A DNA stretch of 55,028 bases from an uncultured Clostridia bacterium (GTDB taxonomy: Bacteria; Bacillota; Clostridia; Oscillospirales; Acutalibacteraceae). How positions within the stretch are numbered: the first letter of the stretch is position 1; the number at the start of each line of letters is the position of its first letter. Positions 38,544-45,731 of the stretch are shown piece after piece. The stretch lies in NCBI GenBank assembly GCA_947644325.1, contig CANRZD010000003.1, forward strand, positions 1-55,028, given 5' to 3'. The notes beneath the pieces were generated by a model. That model had not been told where the DNA came from, made no database searches, and saw only the letters and a list, made by a program, of their open reading frames with translations. A program made the translations under genes and the position numbers.

Positions 38544-39665
38544 TCAGTCAAAGTACACGGGCTTGCCGGTGCGGGAGGACTCGTAGATGGAATCCAGGAT
38601 ACGGGTGACAACGAAGGCCTGGTCCGCGGTGACGAACAGGTCGCCTTCGCCGCGCAGGGCCTTGACCCAGATGTCATGCTCCTTGCTGACGGGAGCGGGG
38701 CCGGCGCTGAAGCCGGGGATATAGCTGGCGATCTTGTTGCCGACCATGGTGATGGCGGGCTGGCTGGCCACTACGTGGTTCAAGCGGGCCTGGCCGGATA
38801 CGGTGTCGAGGCCGCCCTTGGTGCCTACCAGGGTGGCGTAAGCCTCGTTGTTGGCGCCGTTGGCTTCAGCCATGTTGATGGCCCAGGCAGCGCGCAGGTT
38901 GATGACCGCGCCGTTCTTCATCTTGATGTGGCCCACAGCGGAGTCTTCCACGTCGTAGGTCTTGTTGTTCCAGCTGTTCTGGTTGCCCATACGGTCCACC
39001 TGGCCCTGGAACTTGGGATCCAGCAGGGTGCCCAGCTTCTCAAAGGAGGTGCCCACTACGTAGTCCACGTCATAGTTGTTCATGAGGAACAGGGTCAAAT
39101 CCAGAGCATGGGTGCCGATGTCGATCAGCGGGCCGCCGCCCTGCTTGGACTTATCGGTGAACACGCCCCAGGTGGGAACGCCGCGGCGGCGCAGATAGGT
39201 GGCCTCGGCGTAGTACACGTCGCCCAGCCAGCCGTCATCCACGATGCCCTTGGCAACCTGGTTCACGGGGAAGTGGCGGTACTGATAGCCGATGGTCAGC
39301 ATCTTGCCGGTGCGGTCGCGGGCCTCCAGCATTTTCTTGGCGTCGGCGGTGGTAGCGGCCATGGGCTTCTCGCACAGAACGTGCTTGCCGGCTTCCAGAG
39401 CGGCCACGGTGATCTCACAGTGGGCGATGTTGGGGGTCAGCACGTGCACGGCGTCGATGGACTTGTCCGCCAGCAGCTCATGGTAGTCGGTGTAGACCTT
39501 GGCGTCGGGGGTGCCGTATTCCTTGGCGGCCTTCTCGGCGCGCTCGGGGATAAGGTCACAGAAAGCGACCAGGTCCACGTACTCCGTCTGCTGGGCCATG
39601 CCGGGCAGATGCTTGCCGTTGGCGATGCCGCCGCAGCCGATAAAGCCGATCTTTAATTTTGCCAT
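38544..39665 (-). CDS. Gfo/Idh/MocA family oxidoreductase
   Basis: KIGFIGCGGIANGKHLPGM, HVLCEKPMAATTADAKKM. Confidence 0.94.
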   Translation of the reverse strand: MAKLKIGFIGCGGIANGKHLPGMAQQTEYVDLVAFCDLIPERAEKAAKEYGTPDAKVYTDYHELLADKSIDAVHVLTPNIAHCEITVAALEAGKHVLCEKPMAATTADAKKMLEARDRTGKMLTIGYQYRHFPVNQVAKGIVDDGWLGDVYYAEATYLRRRGVPTWGVFTDKSKQGGGPLIDIGTHALDLTLFLMNNYDVDYVVGTSFEKLGTLLDPKFQGQVDRMGNQNSWNNKTYDVEDSAVGHIKMKNGAVINLRAAWAINMAEANGANNEAYATLVGTKGGLDTVSGQARLNHVVASQPAITMVGNKIASYIPGFSAGPAPVSKEHDIWVKALRGEGDLFVTADQAFVVTRILDSIYESSRTGKPVYFD

Positions 39666-39724
39666 TGGGATCTCCTCCTAGTATTTTAACAAAGTCAGCC
39701 CCCATATACCGGGGCTATGCTTAC

Positions 39725-39753
39725 ATTCTAATACAAGACCTGGAAAAAGGCAA
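39725..39753 (-). promoter_or_regulatory. Promoter of Gfo/Idh gene
   Basis: Minus strand TTGCCT-17-TAGAAT. Confidence 0.6.
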
Positions 39754-39863
39754 GCTATTTTTTGTGATTTTTTCTAAATTTTTGCAAATCTTTTCCTTGA
39801 CAAAGGACACTATGCAAAGTGCCTGTTTTTCCCGCGCCTTTGTTGTGATAAACGCCGAAAGCC

Positions 39864-41300
39864 TTAATACTGCCGGCCCCAGTACACCATATGCTTGGCA
39901 GGCTTGCCGCAGCAGGCGCACACGTCAGAGATGTGCTCCTCTTCAAAGGGGATGCACCGGGACTTGACGCCGCCGGTCTCCTCCTTGAGCTTGTCCTCGC
40001 AGGCGGCGTCGCCGCACCACATGGCCTTTATGAAGCCGGGCTTGTTTTGGGCGATGTCCAAAAACTCCTCGTGATTGTGGGCCGTAAAGGTCTTTTCCTC
40101 CCGGTTTTTCAGGGCTTTCTGGTACATATTGTCGTGAATGGCCTCCAAAAGCCCCTCTATGGCCTCCCCAAGGCCCTCTAAGGGCACAAACTGCTTCTCG
40201 CCGGTATCCCGCCGCACCAGCACGCACTGGCCGTTCTCCATGTCCTTGGGGCCGATCTCCAGCCGCAGGGGCACCCCCTGCATCTCGTACTGGGCGAACT
40301 TCCACCCGGGCGAGTTGTCGCTGTCGTCCAGCTTCACCCGGAAATCCTTTTTGAGGGAATCGTACAGTTCCCCGGCCTTCTCCAGCACCCCGGGCTTGTG
40401 CTGGGCGATGGGCACGATGACCACCTGCACCGGCGCCACCTTAGGCGGCAGCACCAGGCCGTTGTCGTCCCCGTGCACCATGATGACCGCGCCGATTAAG
40501 CGGGTGCTCATGCCCCAAGAGGTCTGGTAGGGGGCCTGCAGGGAGTTATCCCGCCCGGTGAACTGGATGCCGAAGGCCTTGGCAAAGCCGTCGCCAAAAT
40601 AGTGGGTGGTGCCCCCCTGCAGGGCCACGCCATTGTGCATCATGGGCTCCAGGGTGTAGCTGGCCTCGGCCCCGGCGAACTTCTCCTTCTCCGTCTTTTT
40701 GCCCACCACAGGAGGGATGGCCAGGGTCTCCCGGTACACGTCCTCGTATATCTTCAGCATCTTCAGGGTGAATTCCTCCGCCTCCTCCGCCGTCTCGTGC
40801 ATGGTGTGGCCTTCCTGCCACAAGAACTCCATGCCCCGCAGGAAGGGCCGGGTGGTCTTCTCCCACCGCATCACCGAGCACCACTGGTTGTAGAGCTTGG
40901 GCAGGTCCCGGTAAGAGTGGATGATCTTCTGGTAGTGCTCGCAGAACAGCACCTCGCTGGTGGGCCGGATGTATAGGGTCTCCGAAAGCTTCTCGCCGCC
41001 GCCCTGGGTCACGGCCGCGCACTCGGGGGCAAAGCCGTCGATGTGGTCCTTCTCCTTCTGCAAAAGGCCCTCGGGGATGACCATGGGCATGTACACGTTT
41101 TCCACGCCCACTTCCTTGAAACGCCGGTCCATGTCCCGCTGGATATTCTCCCAGATGGCGTACCCGTAGGGCTGGTACACGATGCAGCCCTTCACGCCGG
41201 AGTAGTCGGCCAGCTGGGCCTTCTTCACGATATCCGTATACCACTGGGCGAAATCCACGTCCATAGAAGTGATGTCGCTTACCATTTTCTTCTGTGCCAT
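39864..41300 (-). CDS. proS: Prolyl-tRNA synthetase (short, archaeal/eukaryal-like type)
   Basis: [73 protein letters not shown]. Confidence 0.96.
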   Translation of the reverse strand: MAQKKMVSDITSMDVDFAQWYTDIVKKAQLADYSGVKGCIVYQPYGYAIWENIQRDMDRRFKEVGVENVYMPMVIPEGLLQKEKDHIDGFAPECAAVTQGGGEKLSETLYIRPTSEVLFCEHYQKIIHSYRDLPKLYNQWCSVMRWEKTTRPFLRGMEFLWQEGHTMHETAEEAEEFTLKMLKIYEDVYRETLAIPPVVGKKTEKEKFAGAEASYTLEPMMHNGVALQGGTTHYFGDGFAKAFGIQFTGRDNSLQAPYQTSWGMSTRLIGAVIMVHGDDNGLVLPPKVAPVQVVIVPIAQHKPGVLEKAGELYDSLKKDFRVKLDDSDNSPGWKFAQYEMQGVPLRLEIGPKDMENGQCVLVRRDTGEKQFVPLEGLGEAIEGLLEAIHDNMYQKALKNREEKTFTAHNHEEFLDIAQNKPGFIKAMWCGDAACEDKLKEETGGVKSRCIPFEEEHISDVCACCGKPAKHMVYWGRQY

Positions 41301-41337
41301 AGTAAAAACAATCCTTTCCCTGACAACATATAGGAAC

Positions 41338-41366
41338 ATTATAAATGCCCCGGCCGCATTTTGCAA
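41338..41366 (-). promoter_or_regulatory. Promoter of proS
   Basis: Minus strand TTGCAA-17-TATAAT. Confidence 0.75.
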
Positions 41367-41396
41367 GTGCTTTTCCTTCCATCCAGCCCGCGGCTG

Positions 41397-41405
41397 TGGT
41401 ATAAT
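41397..41405 (+). promoter_or_regulatory. Extended -10 promoter (TGGTATAAT) for candidate type I toxin mRNA
   Basis: TGnTATAAT; no good -35; SD and ORF follow within 50 nt. Confidence 0.65.
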
Positions 41406-41443
41406 GTAAGTGCTTGCCTTCCCTATACTGGCAAAGGAAGGAG

Positions 41444-41475
41444 GTGAGCATCTTGGAAAGTTGTGTTAATTTCAT
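41444..41475 (+). repeat. Direct repeat copy a: GTGAGCATCTTGG-AAAGT-TGTGTTAATTTCAT over toxin start
   Basis: 27 of 27 positions align with copy b (41608-41634) with one T/C difference and one 5-nt insertion. Confidence 0.85.
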
Positions 41476-41548
41476 ACTTTCCGTCGCAGCAAGTGTAGTT
41501 GCCAGCTACATATGCAAGTGGCTTGACGGGAAGCGCAAGGGCAAGTAA
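41453..41548 (+). CDS. Candidate type I toxin: 31-aa hydrophobic peptide with basic C-terminus
   Basis: TTG start 8 nt after [38 protein letters not shown]; convergent antisense RNA promoter and duplicated target site. Confidence 0.78.
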   Translation: MESCVNFILSVAASVVASYICKWLDGKRKGK

Positions 41549-41562
41549 GCCCAAAATGTAAC

Positions 41563-41602
41563 AAGGAAAATCCCGGAGACTGCCATCTCCGGGATTTTCC
41601 TT
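41563..41602. terminator. Shared bidirectional terminator of candidate toxin and antitoxin
   Basis: Perfect 17-bp stem AAGGAAAATCCCGGAGA / TCTCCGGGATTTTCCTT, 6-nt loop. Confidence 0.9.
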
Positions 41603-41607
41603 TGCCA

Positions 41608-41634
41608 GTGAGCATCTTGGTGTGTTAACTTCAT
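41608..41634 (+). repeat. Direct repeat copy b: GTGAGCATCTTGG-TGTGTTAACTTCAT downstream of terminator
   Basis: Same sequence as copy a minus AAAGT; transcribed in antisense orientation from the minus-strand promoter. Confidence 0.85.
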
Positions 41635-41641
41635 CACAGTT

Positions 41642-41670
41642 ATTATAGCACGCCCCGAACAAAATTGCAA
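41642..41670 (-). promoter_or_regulatory. Promoter of candidate antitoxin RNA
   Basis: Minus strand TTGCAA (41670-41665), 17-nt spacer, TATAAT (41647-41642). Confidence 0.8.
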
Positions 41671-41680
41671 GCCCGGGCGC

Positions 41681-41707
41681 AAAAAAGCCCAGGCGCGCGC
41701 CCGGGCT
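41681..41707 (-). terminator. Intrinsic terminator of acpP
   Basis: Minus strand AGCCCGGGCGCGCGCCTGGGCTTTTTT. Confidence 0.8.
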
Positions 41708-41727
41708 GAGAGGCTTTGACGGTTTTT

Positions 41728-41955
41728 TTAAGAATGGGACTCGATGTACTCCACCAGGTTCCCCACGGTCTTGATGTTCTCCACCTCGCCGTCGGGGATC
41801 TCCACCTCGAACTCGTCTTCAATGGACATGAGCAGGTCCACCACGTCCAGGGAATCCGCGCCCAGGTCGTCCTGCAGGGTGGTTTCGGTGTTGATGTTGT
41901 CCTCTTCTACGTCGAACTGTTCGCTGAGGATTGCCTTGATTTTTTCCAGTACCAT
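41728..41955 (-). CDS. acpP: Acyl carrier protein
   Basis: TTLQDDLGADSLDVVDLLMSIEDEFEVEIPD phosphopantetheine motif. Confidence 0.97.
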   Translation of the reverse strand: MVLEKIKAILSEQFDVEEDNINTETTLQDDLGADSLDVVDLLMSIEDEFEVEIPDGEVENIKTVGNLVEYIESHS

Positions 41956-42080
41956 AATGTTTACCTCCTAAAAAGCATGTTGTCAAAAAATTTTATTCCG
42001 GCCGGATGCCCGGCAGATATGGACAAAACCGGCCCGGATATGATACAATCCAAAGGCACGGGCAAGCATCCATCCCCTAC

Positions 42081-42109
42081 ATTGTATTGACTGCGCCGCG
42101 CTTTGTCAA
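42081..42109 (-). promoter_or_regulatory. Promoter of acpP
   Basis: Minus strand TTGACA-17-TACAAT. Confidence 0.75.
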
Positions 42110-42171
42110 CCGTGCAGCGGGATTTTTTTTCAAATCCTGCAAAAAAAATTTCAGGAAAAGAGGAAAATCCC

Positions 42172-43059
42172 GTGCGAATACAAAAAGCCGCCGTCATCGG
42201 CCACCCCATCGGCCATACCCTGTCGCCCTTTATCCATCAGCGCCTGTCCAGCCTTTCGGGGGTGCCCATGGAGTACTGTGTGCTGGACGTGCCCGACCTT
42301 CCCGCCGCCCTGCCCGCCCTGCGGGGCCTTGACTGCTTTAACATCACCATCCCCCACAAAAGCGCCATCCTGCCCTATCTGGACTTTATCGACCCCGCCG
42401 CCAAAGAGTTCGGCTCTGTAAACACCGTGCAGGTGAAGGAGGGAAAGCTCTATGGCTTCACCACCGACGGGGCCGGGTGCCGCAAGGCCCTGGAAAACAG
42501 CGGCGCTTCCTTCGGGGGGGAGCTCTTGCTTTTGGGCAACGGAGGCGCCGCCCGGGCCATTGCTTTCGAGGCGGCCCAGAGCGTGGAAAACTTCCACATC
42601 ACCATCGCCCACCGCCCCGGCTCCCGGGAAAAGGCCCAGGCCCTGGGGCAGGAGCTGGCCGCCTTCGCCCGCCGGCGGGGGGACAGGGATTTTTGGATCT
42701 GTATAGAAACCTATGAGGAACTGGAGCTGGACAAGTCCAAACGGTACGACCTGCTCATAAACTGCACCAGCGTGGGCATGTACCCCAAGGCGGGGGAGAG
42801 CCCCGTGCCCCAGTCTGTAGTGGCCCGGTGCGCCACCGTGTTCGACGCCGTGTATAACCCCGCCCGCACCCGGCTGCTGCAAATGGCGGAAGCCGCGGGG
42901 GCCAAAGCCATAGGCGGCATGGAGATGCTGGTCTATCAGGCGGTGCGGGCCCACGAAATATGGTTCGGCACCCGCTTTGACCCCGCCGCCCTTACAGCGC
43001 TGTGCCGGGACGCGGAGCGGGAGCTTATCCGGCGTTTTTCTGAGGAGGCGGGGGCATGA
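42172..43059 (+). CDS. aroE: Shikimate dehydrogenase
   Basis: GTG start; AVIGHPIGHTLSPFIHQ, FNITIPHKSAILPYLD, LLLGNGGAARAIAFEA. Confidence 0.95.
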   Translation: MRIQKAAVIGHPIGHTLSPFIHQRLSSLSGVPMEYCVLDVPDLPAALPALRGLDCFNITIPHKSAILPYLDFIDPAAKEFGSVNTVQVKEGKLYGFTTDGAGCRKALENSGASFGGELLLLGNGGAARAIAFEAAQSVENFHITIAHRPGSREKAQALGQELAAFARRRGDRDFWICIETYEELELDKSKRYDLLINCTSVGMYPKAGESPVPQSVVARCATVFDAVYNPARTRLLQMAEAAGAKAIGGMEMLVYQAVRAHEIWFGTRFDPAALTALCRDAERELIRRFSEEAGA

Positions 43060-43562
43060 AGGGGAACATCATCCTGTGCGGCTTCATGGGCTGCGGCAAG
43101 ACAAGCGTGGGCCGCCGGGCCGCCAAGCTTTTAGGCCGGGAGCTCTGCGACCTGGACCAGTACATCGAAGAGCGGGAGGGCATGACCATCACGGAGATTT
43201 TCGCGAAGTTCGGCGAAGAGGGCTTCCGGCAGCGGGAGGCGAGGGCCGTGGAGGAGGTCTCCCGCCGGGGGGGCATGGTGGTGGCAAGCGGCGGCGGCAC
43301 GGTGCTTTTCCCCCATAACGTGGAGGTCTTCCACAAAAGCGGCGGCACCATCCTCTTTCTGGACGTGCCCCTCCCAGCCCTGCAGGAGCGCCTGAAAAAC
43401 GACAAGCGCCGCCCCCTGCTGCAAAAGCCCAACCGAAGGCAGGTCATCGGGGAGCTTTTCGAAAAGCGCATCCCCCTCTACCGGGCCGCCGCCGACATCA
43501 CCATAGACGCCGGCGCGCCGCCCATGGTGGTGGCCAGGCGCATCGCGGAGCTGGGGCTGTGA
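43056..43562 (+). CDS. aroK: Shikimate kinase
   Basis: IILCGFMGCGKTSVGRRAAKLLGRELCDLDQYIEEREGMTITEIFAKFGEEGFRQRE. Confidence 0.96.
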   Translation: MKGNIILCGFMGCGKTSVGRRAAKLLGRELCDLDQYIEEREGMTITEIFAKFGEEGFRQREARAVEEVSRRGGMVVASGGGTVLFPHNVEVFHKSGGTILFLDVPLPALQERLKNDKRRPLLQKPNRRQVIGELFEKRIPLYRAAADITIDAGAPPMVVARRIAELGL

Positions 43563-43570
43563 GGGCTGCC

Positions 43571-44419
43571 ATGAAAAAGAGATCCCTGTGCTTTGCGCTG
43601 GCCGCGCTCCTCTTTGCGGGCCTTGTGCCCCAGAGGGCCCGGGCCGATATGGGCCCAAAGCCCAGCGTCACCGTGACCTTCGAGGGTTTTTCCGGGGAAA
43701 GCGCCTACGCCACCCTGCTCTCGAAGGAGAGCGCATGGGGGCCCTACCAGGTCTGGGACGGCCGCATGGACGTGGACCGGGGAGAAGACCCCCAGGTGTG
43801 GCAGGCCTTCGCGGACTACAAGGACCCGGACGGCTTTTCCTTTGTGGGGCCCTACGGCGGCTGCGGCGCCCACCCGTGGCTTCGCTGGGGCTACATGCCC
43901 CCCGATGTCTTCAAGGTGCTGGTGTATTTCCCAGAGACCGGCGCCTTCCTCTCCAGCGGCGTCTTAGAGCGCTACGCCTTCGAGAGCTTTTTCCAGTGCA
44001 CGGTCGCCGGCGGGGAAATGCAGGTGCGGGCAAGCTATGATTATGTAACCAGCATAGGCCGGGCGGCCCTGCGGGCGGCGCTCACCATTCTCATAGAGCT
44101 GGTGGCAGCCCTGCTGTTCGGCTACCGGGGGCGGCGGGCCCTGGGGGTCATAGCCCTTGTGAACCTCATTACCCAGGCCCTGCTGTACGGGGCCCTGTAC
44201 CTTGTCAGCTACTGGCGGGGGCCCTGGGCCTTCTGGTTCTGGTTTTTCGTGCTGGAGCTTCTGGTCCTTGCCACAGAAGCCGCCGCCTACACCCTTCTGG
44301 TGGAACGCGCCAGCCGCGTGCGCTGGTACGCCCTCGCGGCAAACGCCCTTTCCTGCGGGGCGGGGCTGGCGCTGGCAGTCTGCCGGGCGCTTCCGGCAGA
44401 CTGCGACAGGATTTTTTAA
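43571..44419 (+). CDS. Hypothetical membrane protein: signal peptide, ~150 aa extracytoplasmic region, about four TM helices
   Basis: MKKRSLCFALAALLFAGLVPQRARADMGPKPSVTVTFEGFSGESAY...; hydrophobic C-terminal half; alternative GTG start at 43559. Confidence 0.8.
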   Translation: MKKRSLCFALAALLFAGLVPQRARADMGPKPSVTVTFEGFSGESAYATLLSKESAWGPYQVWDGRMDVDRGEDPQVWQAFADYKDPDGFSFVGPYGGCGAHPWLRWGYMPPDVFKVLVYFPETGAFLSSGVLERYAFESFFQCTVAGGEMQVRASYDYVTSIGRAALRAALTILIELVAALLFGYRGRRALGVIALVNLITQALLYGALYLVSYWRGPWAFWFWFFVLELLVLATEAAAYTLLVERASRVRWYALAANALSCGAGLALAVCRALPADCDRIF

Positions 44420-44429
44420 CCCAACCCCC

Positions 44430-44459
44430 TTGACAACCGCCCTCCCCCCGGTGTAAAAT
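44430..44459 (+). promoter_or_regulatory. Promoter of aroF transcription unit
   Basis: TTGACA-18-TAAAAT. Confidence 0.65.
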
Positions 44460-44499
44460 CTAAAAGTATCAAAGCCATAAACCGAAAGGACGCGCGTTT

Positions 44500-44631
44500 A
44501 TGAAAGCGACCGGCACAAAACGATTTAGCACTGTTTTCAGCCTGCGATTTACCACGCGGGCTTTTTGTGCGTGCGCGGAATTCGGTGGGAGCTTTCTGCC
44601 CTGCGCGGCTGCGGCCGGGCGGGGGAAATGA
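44500..44631 (+). CDS. Putative 43-aa Phe-rich leader peptide upstream of aroF
   Basis: AAAGGA SD; MKATGTKRFSTVFSLRFTTRAFCACAEFGGSFLPCAAAAGRGK*; six Phe codons; lies between promoter and terminator. Confidence 0.45.
   Translation: MKATGTKRFSTVFSLRFTTRAFCACAEFGGSFLPCAAAAGRGK
44540..44566 (+). terminator. Leader hairpin 1 (terminator-like) upstream of aroF
   Basis: GCCTGCG-ATTTACCA-CGCGGGC followed by TTTTT. Confidence 0.55.
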
Positions 44632-44644
44632 GAGACAGGAACCA

Positions 44645-44673
44645 GCGGGGCCCGCGGCGGCCTCGCTTTTTTT
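44645..44673 (+). terminator. Leader hairpin 2 (terminator-like) upstream of aroF
   Basis: GCGGGGCC-CGCGGC-GGCCTCGC followed by TTTTTTT. Confidence 0.7.
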
Positions 44674-44717
44674 GTGGGCCGCAGGGGCCCGCACCGTAAC
44701 GAAAGGGGAAAAGGAAC

Positions 44718-45731
44718 ATGATCATTGTACTGAAGCCGAACCAGCAGAAGGACCGCATAGAGCATTTCATCGCCCGCCTTACAGACAGCTACAAGGTGCA
44801 GGTGAACACCTGGGTGGGCACCCACAGCACCGTTCTGGGCCTTATCGGCGACACCACCGCCATCGACGACGAGTACATCGCCGCCCAGGACGTGGTGGAG
44901 TCCGTGCGCCGTGTGCAGGAGCCCTACAAGAAGGCAAACCGCAAGTTTCACCCGGACGACACCGTCATCACCCTGCCCACGGGCCAGAAGATCGGCGGGG
45001 GCGGGCTGGCCCTCATCGCGGGCCCCTGCTCCGTAGAGAGCCGGGAGCAGATCACCGGCGTGGCCAGAAGCGTACAGCAGGCCGGGGCCCAGTTCCTGCG
45101 GGGCGGGGCCTTCAAGCCCCGGACGAGCCCCTACGCCTTCCAGGGCATGAAGGCCGAAGGCCTGGAGCTCTTGAAGGAAGCCAAGAAGGAGACGGGCCTT
45201 CCCATCGTCACCGAGATCATGAGCGCCGAGCACCTGCCCCTTTTTGAAGACGTGGACATCATCCAGGTGGGGGCCCGGAACATGCAGAACTTCGAGCTCT
45301 TAAAGCGCCTGGGCAAAGTAGACAAGCCCATCCTCTTGAAGCGGGGCCTGGCAAACACCATCGAGGAGCTTCTGATGAGCGCCGAATACATCATGGCCGA
45401 GGGCAACGAGCAGGTGATCCTCTGCGAGCGGGGCATCCGCACCTATGAGACCATCACCCGCAACACCCTGGACATCTCCGCCGTGCCGGTACTGAAGCGC
45501 CTTTCCCACCTGCCGGTCATCGTGGACCCCAGCCACGCCTCGGGCCTCAACTGGCTCATAGAGCCCCTGGCCGTGGCCGCCGCGGCCATCGGGGCCGACG
45601 GCCTTATTATCGAGGTGCACAACGACCCCAGCCACGCCCTGTGCGACGGGGCCCAGTCCATCACCCCCGCCCAGTTTGACGCCCTGTCCCAGAAGGTCAC
45701 CCAGGTCTCCCAGATGGTGGGGGCCCTATGA
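44718..45731 (+). CDS. aroF: 3-deoxy-7-phosphoheptulonate synthase (DAHP synthase)
   Basis: LALIAGPCSVESREQI, RGGAFKPRTSPYAFQGM, VDPSHASG. Confidence 0.96.
   Translation: MIIVLKPNQQKDRIEHFIARLTDSYKVQVNTWVGTHSTVLGLIGDTTAIDDEYIAAQDVVESVRRVQEPYKKANRKFHPDDTVITLPTGQKIGGGGLALIAGPCSVESREQITGVARSVQQAGAQFLRGGAFKPRTSPYAFQGMKAEGLELLKEAKKETGLPIVTEIMSAEHLPLFEDVDIIQVGARNMQNFELLKRLGKVDKPILLKRGLANTIEELLMSAEYIMAEGNEQVILCERGIRTYETITRNTLDISAVPVLKRLSHLPVIVDPSHASGLNWLIEPLAVAAAAIGADGLIIEVHNDPSHALCDGAQSITPAQFDALSQKVTQVSQMVGAL

Larger units (their letters stand above)
41558..41636 (-). ncRNA. Candidate antitoxin small RNA (~75-80 nt)
   Basis: Downstream of TTGCAA-17-TATAAT on minus strand, ends at 17-bp terminator, 5' region complementary to toxin translation start. 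Confidence 0.72.

Noticed and set aside
41423-41662. 79-aa minus-strand ORF in the track (MFGACYNNCDEVNTPRC...)
   Set aside because: It overlaps the candidate toxin, the 17-bp terminator and the antisense promoter, has no SD or independent support, and is best explained as the shadow of the TA locus.
44630-44666. Possible T-box element before aroF (AGGAACCAGCGGGG)
   Set aside because: Resembles UGGNACCRCG but the critical U is A and there is a G insertion; no convincing stem I/specifier loop. Not called, though a covariance-model scan would settle it.
44567-45247. 226-aa + strand ORF overlapping aroF start
   Set aside because: Out of frame with aroF and Arg/Gly/Pro-rich; a GC-driven spurious frame.
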